A DNA stretch of 64,000 nucleotides, from contig JANQSE010000006.1 of the NCBI GenBank assembly GCA_028284195.1, forward strand, positions 434,001 to 498,000. Reading direction: 5' to 3'. Below the pieces are notes generated by a model, which saw nothing but the letters and a program-made list of their open reading frames with translations, had not been told where the DNA came from and did not search any database. This document shows, piece after piece, positions 33,810 to 43,195 of this stretch. Position 1 is the first letter of the stretch. The number at the start of each line of letters is the position of its first letter. Made by a program: the position numbers and the translations under genes. The DNA is from Balneola sp. (GTDB lineage Bacteria; Bacteroidota; Rhodothermia; Balneolales; Balneolaceae).

Positions 33810-34025
33810 ATGGGTGGTATTGGAACAACGGAAATTATCATTATAGCCATTCTTGTTTTAGTGCTTTTTGGTGCTAAAAGAATTCCTGAATTAGCTAAAG
33901 GTTTAGGTCAGGGAATTAAAGAGTTTCGTAAAGCATCCAACGATATAAAGAAAGAGATTGAAGAAAGTTCTCGAGATATCGATGATGCCATAAATTCAGA
34001 AGAAACCAAGTCTAACACAAAATAA
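33810..34025 (+). CDS. tatA: Twin-arginine translocase TatA/E subunit
   Basis: 71 residues: short periplasmic N-terminus, TM helix ([15 protein letters not shown]), the conserved [20 protein letters not shown] amphipathic helix, and a polar tail ([20 protein letters not shown]). TatA assembles the pore that exports folded proteins with a twin-Arg signal. tatC is not in the window. Seven bases separate it from gatA, suggesting a shared transcript. Confidence 0.93.
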   Translation: MGGIGTTEIIIIAILVLVLFGAKRIPELAKGLGQGIKEFRKASNDIKKEIEESSRDIDDAINSEETKSNTK

Positions 34026-34032
34026 CAGAAGA

Positions 34033-35553
34033 TTGCCTGACTATACAATCGCCAGGATAAGGCAAAATGTCCTTGATGGTAAACTTTCTCTAAAAGGCGT
34101 TATAAAAGAATATATCTCAGAAATTGAGAAAACCAACCAGGATGTAAACGCCTTTGTTTGTACATGTTTTGATGAAGCTCTTTTTAAAGCAGAAGCAGTA
34201 GAAAAAAAGATTAAAGATGGCACGGCAGGTTCTTTAGCCGGAGCGATAATGGGCATTAAGGATTTGATTTGTGAGCGTGGAAAGCAGGCAACATGCGCCT
34301 CTGATATACTTGCAAATTTTGAGAGTGTGTATGATGCAACTGTAGTTAAAAAACTACTGGAAGAAGATGCTATTTTAATTGGGCGCACCAATATGGATGA
34401 ATTTGCCATGGGTTCTGCTAATGAATTTAGCAGGTATGGCGCGGTTAAAAACCCGGTAGATCAATCCAAAGTTTCCGGAGGTTCATCGGGTGGCAGTGCA
34501 GCAAGTGTTGCGGCAAAAATGGTAAATGCTTCGTTAGGTTCTGATACGGGAGGCTCTATCCGGCAGCCCGCTTCTTTTTGTGGCACAGTAGGGTTAAAAC
34601 CTACCTATGGCAGAGTTTCGCGCTGGGGGCTAATAGCCTTTGCTTCTTCATTTGACTGTATAGGCCCTTTTACAAACACTGTAGAAGATTCTGCAAGAAT
34701 TCTTCAAACAATTGCGGGTTTTGATGAACATGATAATACATCAGCAAAAGTAGAAGTTGATGATTATGTATCAATAGTTCAGAACCCGGAGAGGAAAATA
34801 AAAATCGGAATTCCTGAAGAGTATTTTGGAGATGGGTTAGATCCTCAGATAGATCAAAGAATAAAGGAAATTCTTTCACAACTGAAAGAGGGTGGAGCAG
34901 AACTAATACCGGTTAGCCTTCCACATACAAAATATGGAGTATCTACGTACTATATACTTGCAACAGCAGAAGCTTCGAGTAACCTGGCCCGGTATGACGG
35001 CATTCGTTTCGGGCATCGGGCAGATAAAGCCGAAATAATTGACGAGCTGAAAGCCGAAGAGAAAAAAATCCGGCAAGAGTTTGGTGATTCGGAAGAATTG
35101 GAAAAAGAACTGGCGAAAGTGGATACGGCCTTAATCCGTTTATACAAGAAATCCAGAACAGAAGGGTTTGGTACAGAAGTGAAGCGCAGGATCATGCTTG
35201 GCACCTATGTTTTGAGCTCCGGTTATTATGATGCGTATTATGCTAAAGCACAAAAAGTCCGCCGTCTTATTCAGGAAGATTTTAAAAAAGCATTCCAGCA
35301 AGTTGATGTAATTGTAAGTCCAACCACACCAACAACAGCATTCGAGCTGGGTTCAAAAGTGGATGATCCTGTACAAATGTATTTAAATGATATTTACACT
35401 ACCTCGGCAAATCTGGCCGGTATTTGTGGAATAAGTGTACCTGCCGGGGTTCATTCCAATGGATTGCCGTTTGGTATTCAATTTATGGGTGATTCATTCC
35501 AGGAATCGAAGATATTGAATGCAGGCAGGCTTGTTGAGCTTTTAAATGGCTAA
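34033..35553 (+). CDS. gatA: Asp-tRNA(Asn)/Glu-tRNA(Gln) amidotransferase subunit A
   Basis: 506 residues, TTG start at 34033 chosen as the first possible start after tatA. Amidase signature residues are all present: Lys76 (MGIKDLIC), cis-Ser151 in SGGSSGGSAASV and catalytic Ser175 in GSDTGGSIRQPA. It releases ammonia from glutamine and passes it to GatB for conversion of misacylated Glu-tRNA(Gln). The numbering matches the S. aureus K79-S154-S178 spacing. gatB and gatC lie elsewhere. Normal length. Confidence 0.95.
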   Translation: MPDYTIARIRQNVLDGKLSLKGVIKEYISEIEKTNQDVNAFVCTCFDEALFKAEAVEKKIKDGTAGSLAGAIMGIKDLICERGKQATCASDILANFESVYDATVVKKLLEEDAILIGRTNMDEFAMGSANEFSRYGAVKNPVDQSKVSGGSSGGSAASVAAKMVNASLGSDTGGSIRQPASFCGTVGLKPTYGRVSRWGLIAFASSFDCIGPFTNTVEDSARILQTIAGFDEHDNTSAKVEVDDYVSIVQNPERKIKIGIPEEYFGDGLDPQIDQRIKEILSQLKEGGAELIPVSLPHTKYGVSTYYILATAEASSNLARYDGIRFGHRADKAEIIDELKAEEKKIRQEFGDSEELEKELAKVDTALIRLYKKSRTEGFGTEVKRRIMLGTYVLSSGYYDAYYAKAQKVRRLIQEDFKKAFQQVDVIVSPTTPTTAFELGSKVDDPVQMYLNDIYTTSANLAGICGISVPAGVHSNGLPFGIQFMGDSFQESKILNAGRLVELLNG

Positions 35554-35580
35554 CATGCGTTCAACAAATTACAGATTACT

Positions 35581-36345
35581 ATGAACAGGCTTAAAGGCAA
35601 GCATGTAATCATTACCGGAGCTACTTCCGGGATCGGAAAATCAACTGCTTTTCAATTTGCTGAAATGGGAGCCAACCTGACTCTTACAGGCAGAAGAGAA
35701 GAACGGTTACTATCGATTCAGCAAGAAATTACAGAGAAGTTCAACGTTAGTGTTACTGTACATGTTTTCGATATAACTGATTATGCTGCTTGTGAAAATT
35801 TTGTAGAATCGCTTTCGTACAGCCCGGATATTTTAATCAATAATGCAGGATTGGCTTTGGGAACCGATCCGATATTTGATTTGGATAAAAGTGACGCAGA
35901 CCAAATGATTGATGTTAATGTGAAGAGCTTGTTAGTACTTATCCGTTTAATTTCTCCCGGAATGAAAGCCGGAAACTCCGGGCATATTATCAATATTAGC
36001 TCTTCTGCAGGGTACGAAGCTTACGCAGGTGGGGTAGTTTATTGTGCTACAAAGCATGCGGTTAAGGCGATCACCGAATCAACAAAGAAAGATCTGCATG
36101 GCACAAATGTTCGTGTAAGCATGGTTTCGCCCGGTTTGGTAGAAACAGAGTTTAGTAATGTTCGTTTTAAAGGCGATGGTGAAAAAGCTAAATCGGTTTA
36201 TGAAGGGTTAACACCACTTACTGCCGATGATATTGCAGAAATTATTGTGTTTGTAGCCAACCGTCCTGATCATGTTAATATTATAGATGCTTTGATCTAC
36301 CCTGTTTTTCAATCCTCACCCACAATGGTTTATCGGGATGAATAA
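35581..36345 (+). CDS. SDR-family NADP oxidoreductase (YdfG-like)
   Basis: 254 residues. Nucleotide-binding TGATSGIG (12-19), NNAG at 86-90, catalytic Ser141/142, Tyr154 and Lys158 in YCATK. Followed by a typical VSPGLVETEFSNVRF substrate-lid region. Related to YdfG-like 3-hydroxy acid dehydrogenases, but the substrate is not readable. Starts 27 bases after gatA; overlaps the glutaminyl cyclase gene by 8 bases. Confidence 0.88.
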   Translation: MNRLKGKHVIITGATSGIGKSTAFQFAEMGANLTLTGRREERLLSIQQEITEKFNVSVTVHVFDITDYAACENFVESLSYSPDILINNAGLALGTDPIFDLDKSDADQMIDVNVKSLLVLIRLISPGMKAGNSGHIINISSSAGYEAYAGGVVYCATKHAVKAITESTKKDLHGTNVRVSMVSPGLVETEFSNVRFKGDGEKAKSVYEGLTPLTADDIAEIIVFVANRPDHVNIIDALIYPVFQSSPTMVYRDE

Positions 36346-37294
36346 ATTTTTTGTAGCAACACTTTTAATAGCTTTTATAGCCTGCTCTCAAAAAACGGGA
36401 CTTCAGTTTTCTGATAAAGGAAGGTCTGTACCGGCATTCTTCGCAGATTCGGCATATAGCCATATTAAAACTCAGGTCGAATTTGGTCCCAGAGTTCCGA
36501 ATACAGAAGGTCATGTAAAAACAAAGGAATTTCTGGAAACAAAACTGAAGCAATACGCTGGTACACATGCTGTATTTTCTCAAGAGTTTTCAGAAGAAGG
36601 CTATGGCGAAACACTAGAGATGGCAAATATAATAGCAGCATTTAATCTTTCTGCTCAAGACCGGATCGCATTATTTGCCCATTGGGATACCCGCCCGCGT
36701 GCAGATGAAGATACTGCTCGAACTTCCGAATATATTCCAGGTGCTGATGATGGGGGAAGTGGAGTAGGAGTGCTACTTGAGTTGGCAAGAATTTTCTCAG
36801 AAAACCCGCCGCCAATTGGAATAGACATTGTTTTATTTGATGGAGAAGACTATGGCACGCAAGGTGATATTCGAAAATATTTTTTAGGATCACGTTATTG
36901 GTCAAAAAACCCACCGGTGCCGGGCTATAATCCGCGATTTGGTATTCTTTTGGATATGGTAGGTGCTAAACAAGCTGTTTTTCCCAAAGAATTTTACTCT
37001 ATGAGTTATGCTCCAAATTTGGTGGATGAACTATGGAATATTGCAGATCAAAAAGGATATGGAAATATATTTTTGAATGAAGATGGTGCAGGGGTATTAG
37101 ATGACCATTACATCGTTTATGAGAATGCCGGGATCCCAACGATCGACATTATAAACCATTCTGTTGGAGCTGATGGAAATATTCGGTTTGCTCCTCATTG
37201 GCACACACACCATGATGATATGCCGATTATTGATAAAGCTACGTTACAGGCGGTAGGCGAGGTTTTACTTGAGCTTATTTACAATCGAATTTGA
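36338..37294 (+). CDS. M28-type glutaminyl-peptide cyclotransferase-like lipoprotein
   Basis: 318 residues. Lipoprotein signal MNKFFVATLLIAFIACSQ, so it is an anchored periplasmic protein. M28-family features: VEFGPRVPNTEGHVKTKEFL, LFAHWDTRPRADE (His-x-Asp metal ligands), PGADDGGSGVGVLLELAR, FDGEDYG, and HWHTHHDDM. Relatives are zinc glutaminyl cyclases that form N-terminal pyroglutamate; peptidase activity is the alternative. The first eight bases overlap the SDR gene. Confidence 0.88.
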   Translation: MNKFFVATLLIAFIACSQKTGLQFSDKGRSVPAFFADSAYSHIKTQVEFGPRVPNTEGHVKTKEFLETKLKQYAGTHAVFSQEFSEEGYGETLEMANIIAAFNLSAQDRIALFAHWDTRPRADEDTARTSEYIPGADDGGSGVGVLLELARIFSENPPPIGIDIVLFDGEDYGTQGDIRKYFLGSRYWSKNPPVPGYNPRFGILLDMVGAKQAVFPKEFYSMSYAPNLVDELWNIADQKGYGNIFLNEDGAGVLDDHYIVYENAGIPTIDIINHSVGADGNIRFAPHWHTHHDDMPIIDKATLQAVGEVLLELIYNRI

Positions 37295-38127
37295 TGGATT
37301 ATATTCGCCTTCACATTCAACTTCCCGAAGATCTACACGAACTGCTGATTGCAGAACTTTTTGAGTTGGACTTCGAAGGGTTTGAGCAGGAAAAAAATAT
37401 GTTGATTGCTTCTATATCCGCCAATCGTTTTGACGATGTTAAAAGGGAGATTATTGAGCAAACTCTTTACACATTTGATAAGGCTGAATTAGTACAGGAG
37501 GAATTAGTTTCTCCTCAAAACTGGAACGAGAAATGGGAACAAACTATTGAACCTCAAAAAATTGGAAAGTTTTATGTTCGTGCAACCTGGGGGAATGAAC
37601 TTTCTGAACATACTGATTTGATAGAATTACTTATTGACCCCAAAATGGCTTTCGGAACTGGTTATCATGCTACTACAAGATTGATTCTTGAATGGATTTC
37701 AGAAATTGTAACACAAGGAGATGATATACTGGACGCAGGCACGGGAACAGGCATTCTGGGGATAGCTGCTTTAAAATTAGGAGCTCGTTCCGTGTTTGGT
37801 TTTGATGTTGATGAATGGAGTGAAGACAATTGTAAAGAGAACATTCACCTAAATGATGTACATGGTTTTGAAGTAAAGCTTGGATCTTTGGAAACGGTGC
37901 CAAAAACCGCCCAATATGATGTGGTATTAGCAAATATCAATAGAAATGCCTTGATAGAATTGATACCCGGACTTTTGAAGCATTTGAAGACTAATGGCAG
38001 ATTGTTACTTTCAGGCTTACTCGAAGCTGATGAAAGAACAATTTTAAACCTCGAATCAGTGCAACAACTAAATCATCTGGAAACCAGACAAAACGGTGAA
38101 TGGATAGCAATGCTGTTTGAACAATGA
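37294..38127 (+). CDS. prmA: Ribosomal protein L11 methyltransferase
   Basis: 277 residues. Starts at ATG 37294, which overlaps the previous stop (TGATG); a TTG at 37291 is in frame but not needed. N-terminal domain (IQLPEDLHELLIAELFELDF), then the SAM fold: KMAFGTGYHATTRLILEWI, DDILDAGTGTGILGIAALKL, and DVVLANINRNALIEL with NPxN-like N-I-N. PrmA trimethylates ribosomal protein L11. End overlaps ppx by 4 bases, so it is one operon. Confidence 0.93.
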   Translation: MDYIRLHIQLPEDLHELLIAELFELDFEGFEQEKNMLIASISANRFDDVKREIIEQTLYTFDKAELVQEELVSPQNWNEKWEQTIEPQKIGKFYVRATWGNELSEHTDLIELLIDPKMAFGTGYHATTRLILEWISEIVTQGDDILDAGTGTGILGIAALKLGARSVFGFDVDEWSEDNCKENIHLNDVHGFEVKLGSLETVPKTAQYDVVLANINRNALIELIPGLLKHLKTNGRLLLSGLLEADERTILNLESVQQLNHLETRQNGEWIAMLFEQ

Positions 38128-39059
38128 AAGCTGCAATAGATATAGGTACAAATACAGTTCTTTTACTTGTGGCAGAGGTAAATAATGGCAGGTTAAAAGT
38201 TCTTCGCGAAGAACAACGAATGCCGCGTTTGGGGAAAGGAGTAGATGTACGAGGGTCGATCTCTGATGAAGCGGCTGCAAAAGTTATCGAAGTGCTAAAA
38301 GAGTACAAAAGCATTATAAGTAAAGAATATCGGGAGGTAATTGAGACCATAGTTACAGCTACCAGTGCAGTACGGGACGCCTCAAACAGGAAACAGTTTC
38401 TGGATAAGGTAGAAAAAGAAACAGGGCTTAAAGTGAATGTACTTTCAGGTAAGGACGAGGCAGAGAGTACGTTTAGTGGAGCGTTAACAGTATTTGAAAG
38501 CGATTCAAAAGGAGATGTTTTTGTACTCGATATTGGTGGGGGAAGCACCGAAGTGGCTTTGGGACGCAATGGTACACTTGTTGACGCTTATTCTTTTGAT
38601 ATGGGGTGCGTGCGGTTTACAGAGAGGTTCCTTCAGCAAGATCCTCCGTTTCAAGAACAGATCCGTCAGTGCAGAGATGCAGTGGAGAGCATGTTGGATA
38701 CTTATAAGTTTAAACCAAAGAAAAAAGTGCAGGCAGTTGGTGTGGCCGGCACTATGACCTCTCTTGCTGCTATGGATTTGCAGATTGATGAATATGATCC
38801 CAGACATATGAACGGCCGTGTAATAGTGAGGGAAAAACTGAAGAAAGGCATCGAGGTTTTTAGTTTGCATACGCACCAGCAGCTTTTGGAACTAAGCCCG
38901 AAAGTGTTGAAAGGCAGGGAAGATATCTTTTTGGCAGGTTTACTTATTTTGGAAGGGTTTTTGAATTATTTTGGATTGGAAGAGATCATAGTCTCTACCG
39001 GTGGAATACGGCACGGGATACTTACTCAAAAAGATGAAAACAATATCTCTAAATCTTAA
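38124..39059 (+). CDS. Ppx/GppA-family exopolyphosphatase
   Basis: 311 residues, actin-like ATPase-fold phosphatase. IDIGTNTVLLLVAEV (phosphate loop 1), ATSAVRDASNRKQFL, SGKDEAESTFSGAL, VLDIGGGSTEVALG (phosphate loop 2), and VSTGGIRHGIL at the end. Shorter than E. coli Ppx (lacks the C-terminal HD-like domain), as in the short Ppx proteins of Bacteroidota. It removes phosphate from polyphosphate or pppGpp. Overlaps prmA by 4 bases. Confidence 0.88.
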   Translation: MKAAIDIGTNTVLLLVAEVNNGRLKVLREEQRMPRLGKGVDVRGSISDEAAAKVIEVLKEYKSIISKEYREVIETIVTATSAVRDASNRKQFLDKVEKETGLKVNVLSGKDEAESTFSGALTVFESDSKGDVFVLDIGGGSTEVALGRNGTLVDAYSFDMGCVRFTERFLQQDPPFQEQIRQCRDAVESMLDTYKFKPKKKVQAVGVAGTMTSLAAMDLQIDEYDPRHMNGRVIVREKLKKGIEVFSLHTHQQLLELSPKVLKGREDIFLAGLLILEGFLNYFGLEEIIVSTGGIRHGILTQKDENNISKS

Positions 39060-39116
39060 AAAAGCCATTTTCATTTATAATAAGCTTTGTATTTTAGCGA
39101 GCGATAAAACCAGGTA

Positions 39117-39746
39117 ATGTCAGACACTAATACTGAAAAAAATACTTCACCCAGAGAAAATGCTTCTGCAAGCAGTATAGAAGACGATGGTTTTGTTGAA
39201 CGTGCATTAACGGGTGATGAAAGTGCATATAAAGACCTGATGAACAAATATGACCGACCCATCTATTTTCATATCAGGAAAATGATTAAAGAACAGGAGT
39301 TGGTTGAGGATTTGGTGCAGGAAGTATTTATGAAAGCTTTCAACAACCTTGCTACTTATAGCAATGAGTATGCTTTCTCAACCTGGTTATACCGTATTGC
39401 CACCAATCACACCATCGACTATCTGCGGAAAAAGAAGCTCCAAACTTTGTCCATCAACGATCCTTATAAAACGAAAGACGGTGAGATAGAAATACAACTT
39501 CCTGATGACACTTACGCGACCGACAAGAAGATCATAAAAAAAGAGCGAAAGCAAATTGTACACGAAGCAATTGAAGATTTACCGGAAAAGTACAAGGCAG
39601 TAATCCGGATGCGGCATATGGAAGAACTAAGCTATCAAGAGATTTCTGAAGAGCTGGATTTACCTCTTGGAACGGTGAAAGCTCATATTTTCAGGGCACG
39701 CGAGCTTCTTTACAAGGCTTTAATCGATAAGAGAGGAACGTTCTAA
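39117..39746 (+). CDS. ECF-subfamily RNA polymerase sigma factor (RpoE-like)
   Basis: 209 residues. Region 2: LMNKYDRPIYFHIRKMIKEQ, LVEDLVQEVFMKAFNNL and FSTWLYRIATNHTIDYLRKK. Region 4: LPEKYKAVIRMRHMEELSYQ, then LDLPLGTVKAHIFRARELLY. An acidic, Ser-rich ~25-residue N-terminal extension precedes region 2. No anti-sigma gene is adjacent. Its last 4 bases overlap those of queG on the other strand. Confidence 0.93.
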   Translation: MSDTNTEKNTSPRENASASSIEDDGFVERALTGDESAYKDLMNKYDRPIYFHIRKMIKEQELVEDLVQEVFMKAFNNLATYSNEYAFSTWLYRIATNHTIDYLRKKKLQTLSINDPYKTKDGEIEIQLPDDTYATDKKIIKKERKQIVHEAIEDLPEKYKAVIRMRHMEELSYQEISEELDLPLGTVKAHIFRARELLYKALIDKRGTF

Positions 39747-40693
39747 CTTTTTGCTGCAATGTTCTGCTTTACGATAGCAGCATTCATTTTAAATTTCTCA
39801 AATTTAGCTCTGCGTACCGCACTTCCTTCAAAAAGCTCATCATATTCCTTGCCATTTATCTCATTCCAAAAGTCAGCTTTTTTATCAAGGATTTTTTCCC
39901 TTGGATATAGATCCGTTAGCTGAGCTGCTTTGGCTTTAGTGTTCCATGGGCAAACATCCTGGCAAATATCACATCCATACATCCATTCGCCCAAATTTGA
40001 TTGTAACTCTTTCGGGATTTGGTCTTTTAACTCAATAGTGAGATAAGAAATACATTTGTTTGAATCTACGCGGTAAGGTTCATAAATGGCATCAGTCGGG
40101 CAAGCGTCAATACATTGAGTGCAAGTACCGCAATGATCTGTTTCGGGAGCTGAGTAGCTAAAATTTACATCGATAATTAATTCTCCGATAAAAAAGAAGG
40201 AACCTAAATTCTTATTTAGCAAATTAGAGTTTTTACCTAACCAGCCCAGTCCGGATCTGACTGCCCATGCTTTATCAAGTACCGGAGCAGAGTCCACAAA
40301 ATAACGGCCTTCTACACTGCCTACCAAAAAGGTGATGTGCTCAAATAGTTTTTTGAGTTTATTTTTGAAGACTTTATGGTAATCTTTTCCCTGAGCATAC
40401 TTTGCAATTTTTGGCACTTCGCTTTGTTGCTGCTGGGTTTTGTGAACGGGATGGAAGTAGCTTGCAATAACCGAAACAACAGTTTTTGAACCGGGCACAA
40501 GCAGGGTAGGGTCGGTACGTTTGTCAAAATGGTCTTCCATCCACCGCATTGTGCCATGCCGGTTTTGATTTAACCACTCTTCTAACCGTCGTGCTTCTGT
40601 TTCAAGAAATTCTGCCTTGGCAAAACCGCATGCATCAAAACCTAACCTAAGAGCATAGTTTCTTACAGCTAAAGTTAGCTCTTTGGTATCCAT
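39743..40693 (-). CDS. queG: Epoxyqueuosine reductase
   Basis: 316 residues. Two [4Fe-4S] motifs: CGTCTQCIDACPTDAIYEPY and CISYLTIELKD...CDICQDVCPWN. Upstream part holds the cobalamin-binding QueG fold (ALRLGFDACGFAKAEFLETE, RYFVDSAPVLDKAWAV, LGWLGKNSNLLNKNLGSFFF). It reduces epoxyqueuosine to queuosine in the tRNA anticodon and depends on B12. Convergent with the sigma-factor gene, sharing 4 bases, and 9 bases after ftsE on the minus strand. Confidence 0.93.
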   Translation of the reverse strand: MDTKELTLAVRNYALRLGFDACGFAKAEFLETEARRLEEWLNQNRHGTMRWMEDHFDKRTDPTLLVPGSKTVVSVIASYFHPVHKTQQQQSEVPKIAKYAQGKDYHKVFKNKLKKLFEHITFLVGSVEGRYFVDSAPVLDKAWAVRSGLGWLGKNSNLLNKNLGSFFFIGELIIDVNFSYSAPETDHCGTCTQCIDACPTDAIYEPYRVDSNKCISYLTIELKDQIPKELQSNLGEWMYGCDICQDVCPWNTKAKAAQLTDLYPREKILDKKADFWNEINGKEYDELFEGSAVRRAKFEKFKMNAAIVKQNIAAKS

Positions 40694-40702
40694 AATGGAG
40701 AA

Positions 40703-41407
40703 TCAGGCGTTAATAGGAACCAGTTTATCACCCTTCCATTGTAATTCCTGTAAAGTTCCGTCAATCATCCGAACAGTTTTGAAAGGATATTTTTTAACCA
40801 GTGCATAGTCATGAGTTACCATTAATACAGCCATTCCACGATTGTTTATCTGCTTAAGAAGCTCCATGATGTTTTTGCTGGCAGTTGGGTCAAGGTTTCC
40901 CGTTGGTTCGTCGGCAAGAAGAATTCGCGGTTCGTTAGCAAGAGCACGGGCAATTACCACGCGCTGCTGTTCCCCACCTGAAAGATCATTAGGCATATGC
41001 TTTCTTCTGTGGCTGAGCCCAACCATTGTAAGAACTTCAAGAACACGTTGTTTCACAAATTTTGGCTTTTCTCCCGTAACCTGAAGAGCAAAAGCAACAT
41101 TATCGAATACATTACGGTCGGGCAGCAGTTGAAAATCCTGGAATACAATACCAAGCCTGCGCCTAAGCATAGGCACTTCCTTCATGCTGATCTTGTTTAC
41201 CGGATAATCTGTTACCCGGACTGTACCCGTATTTGGTACAATGTCTCTATAAAGGAGTTTCAGAAAAGAACTTTTTCCAATACCGGTAGAACCTATCAGA
41301 TAAACAAACTCACCGTTATGCAGTTTAAAATCGATATTGTTCAATACTTTTTGATTTTCAAAGCTTAAGCTAACGTTTCTTAATTCGATTACTGAGGTTT
41401 CTGACAT
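40703..41407 (-). CDS. ftsE: FtsE-type cell-division ABC ATPase
   Basis: 234 residues. Walker [12 protein letters not shown], signature [15 protein letters not shown], Walker [14 protein letters not shown], then the H-loop [30 protein letters not shown] is typical of FtsE. FtsE with FtsX couples divisome and peptidoglycan hydrolase activity. No ftsX gene lies next to it; the neighbours are queG and a methyltransferase. It overlaps the latter by 19 bases. FtsE versus another short ABC is decided by the whole sequence pattern. Confidence 0.85.
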   Translation of the reverse strand: MSETSVIELRNVSLSFENQKVLNNIDFKLHNGEFVYLIGSTGIGKSSFLKLLYRDIVPNTGTVRVTDYPVNKISMKEVPMLRRRLGIVFQDFQLLPDRNVFDNVAFALQVTGEKPKFVKQRVLEVLTMVGLSHRRKHMPNDLSGGEQQRVVIARALANEPRILLADEPTGNLDPTASKNIMELLKQINNRGMAVLMVTHDYALVKKYPFKTVRMIDGTLQELQWKGDKLVPINA

Positions 41408-42165
41408 TGAAGTACTAAAGTTATGCGTGCACTGTTTTCGTTGGCATCCAAAAGATCAAAGTCGCCATATTTTGCAACCAGATGATAGGGTGTTTGTTCC
41501 AAAATTGACAGCATTTCCTCAAGGGTATATATATGCTGTGTGTGAACTTCTTGGAACTGTTTTATCACTGATTTTTTATCCTTATCCAGGAGTTCAATCT
41601 CAAATTTGTTGATGTGTAATTTTTTTTGAGCATCAAACTCACTGGTCCTGAAAAACCGAAGATTATTTACCTGAGCTTCTTCATTATTCAGATAATCTAC
41701 GGCCTGTAAAGAGTTTTTTGGGGTAGAAAAATCAAAGATCAAAAGGCCTCTGTCGTTCAAAATGTTATGGCACCCTGAAAGCATGGACAGAATTTCAGCT
41801 TCAGATTTTAAATAGTTCACACTATCAAATACTGAAAAAATCACATCAAAGTGTTCATCAGGCATAATATTTAAAAAGTCCATAGTTTTGAACCGGACAG
41901 AAGATGTAACCTTAGATGCTTTTGATTTTGCAATGGCAATCATTTCCTCAGACAGATCGGTAGCCACGATCTCATAGTATCCGAATTCTTCGAGCGATAA
42001 AGCTACTGATCCCGTACCGCATGCCAATTCAAGTATTTTTTCTGGTGCGGAGTGATGTTCCTGAATTATTTCGTCGATATAATCTGCCCACGATTCATAG
42101 TCCACATCTTCCATTAACTTATCATACAAGGGAGCCAAATAAGTATAATTAGCTACTTTTTTCAT
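41389..42165 (-). CDS. Class I SAM-dependent methyltransferase
   Basis: 258 residues. KVANYTYLAPLYDKLMEDVD at the N-terminus, ILELACGTGSVALSLEEFGY (SAM loop), ATDLSEEMIAIAKSKASKV and HFDVIFSVFDSVNYL (acidic motif IV), then an antiparallel strand pair at the C-terminus. Small-molecule methyltransferase-like; substrate not known. Overlaps pdxA by 4 bases and ftsE by 19 bases. Confidence 0.85.
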   Translation of the reverse strand: MKKVANYTYLAPLYDKLMEDVDYESWADYIDEIIQEHHSAPEKILELACGTGSVALSLEEFGYYEIVATDLSEEMIAIAKSKASKVTSSVRFKTMDFLNIMPDEHFDVIFSVFDSVNYLKSEAEILSMLSGCHNILNDRGLLIFDFSTPKNSLQAVDYLNNEEAQVNNLRFFRTSEFDAQKKLHINKFEIELLDKDKKSVIKQFQEVHTQHIYTLEEMLSILEQTPYHLVAKYGDFDLLDANENSARITLVLQCQKPQ

Positions 42166-43154
42166 TGGGCATTTGCTTTTAATTGCGCGAGTTTAGCAGC
42201 CAGTTTGTAAGACTGAATAAATGAAGATGGATCTGCAGTTCCTTTACCTGCAATGTTGAATGCGGTTCCATGGTCGGGGGAGGTTCTGATGATTGGGAGG
42301 CCTGCAGTAAAGTTAACGCCGCTACCAAACGAAAGTAGTTTAAATGGAGCTAACCCCTGATCGTGATACATGGCAAGAACTGCATCGTAATTGAGGTGTT
42401 GTTTTTGCCCAAAAAAAGCATCGGCAGAAAACGGCCCTTCGGCATTGATGTTTCGCAATTGAAGTTCTTTAATGGCAGGCTTTATAATATTTATTTCCTC
42501 ATTGCCTATTACTCCGCCATCACCTGCATGTGGGTTTAAACCAAGTACAGCAATTTTTGGATCCTGCAAGCCAAAATCATTCAATAAACTGTTATGTAAG
42601 ATCTCTGTTTTTTCGATCACCATCTCAGTGGAGATAGAACAAGCTACGTCGCTTATTGGAACATGAGCCGTAGCAAGGGCAACACGTAAGTCCCCATTCA
42701 CAAGCAGCATAAGTACCTGATTGGTATCTGTTTTCTCAGCTAAAAACTCAGTGTGACCGGTAATGTTGTATCCTGCTAAATGTACCGTTTCTTTTGAAAT
42801 GGGGAGGGTTACCATAGCGTCAATTTGGTGAGTAAGGCAAAGTTGTATTGAAGTTTCAATAGCTGACATGGCTATTTTCCCGGATTGGGAGTTTATTTGA
42901 CCTGGTTCAGGTGTATAATTAAGGGAATTAATAGTGAGAATGTTTACAGAATTTTCCCGGATTTGATCAGGAGATTCAACAACATTGAAGGGCAATACAA
43001 TGTTAAACTTTTCAGCATAGAAATATATGGCTGATTTCGGCCCGATTAATACCGGAACCGAAGAAAAAAAATCGTACTCAGAAAGAGCTTTTAAAGCAAC
43101 TTCAGCACCAATTCCGTTAACATCGCCTATGGTAATTCCAATCTTTGGTTTCAT
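42162..43154 (-). CDS. pdxA: 4-hydroxythreonine-4-phosphate dehydrogenase
   Basis: 330 residues. IGITIGDVNGIGAEVALKAL, TLPISKETVHLAGYNITGHT, TEFLAEKTDTNQVLMLLVN, DAVLAMYHDQGLAPFKLLSF and a final TSPDHGTAFNIAGKGTADP, which holds the zinc and NAD contacts. PdxA oxidises 4-phosphohydroxy-L-threonine in DXP-independent pyridoxal-phosphate synthesis. Followed by the methyltransferase gene with a 4-base overlap. Confidence 0.94.
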   Translation of the reverse strand: MKPKIGITIGDVNGIGAEVALKALSEYDFFSSVPVLIGPKSAIYFYAEKFNIVLPFNVVESPDQIRENSVNILTINSLNYTPEPGQINSQSGKIAMSAIETSIQLCLTHQIDAMVTLPISKETVHLAGYNITGHTEFLAEKTDTNQVLMLLVNGDLRVALATAHVPISDVACSISTEMVIEKTEILHNSLLNDFGLQDPKIAVLGLNPHAGDGGVIGNEEINIIKPAIKELQLRNINAEGPFSADAFFGQKQHLNYDAVLAMYHDQGLAPFKLLSFGSGVNFTAGLPIIRTSPDHGTAFNIAGKGTADPSSFIQSYKLAAKLAQLKANAQ

Positions 43155-43195
43155 AAGATCGAAGTTACCAATAAGGTGTTTTAAACGCAGATGAA

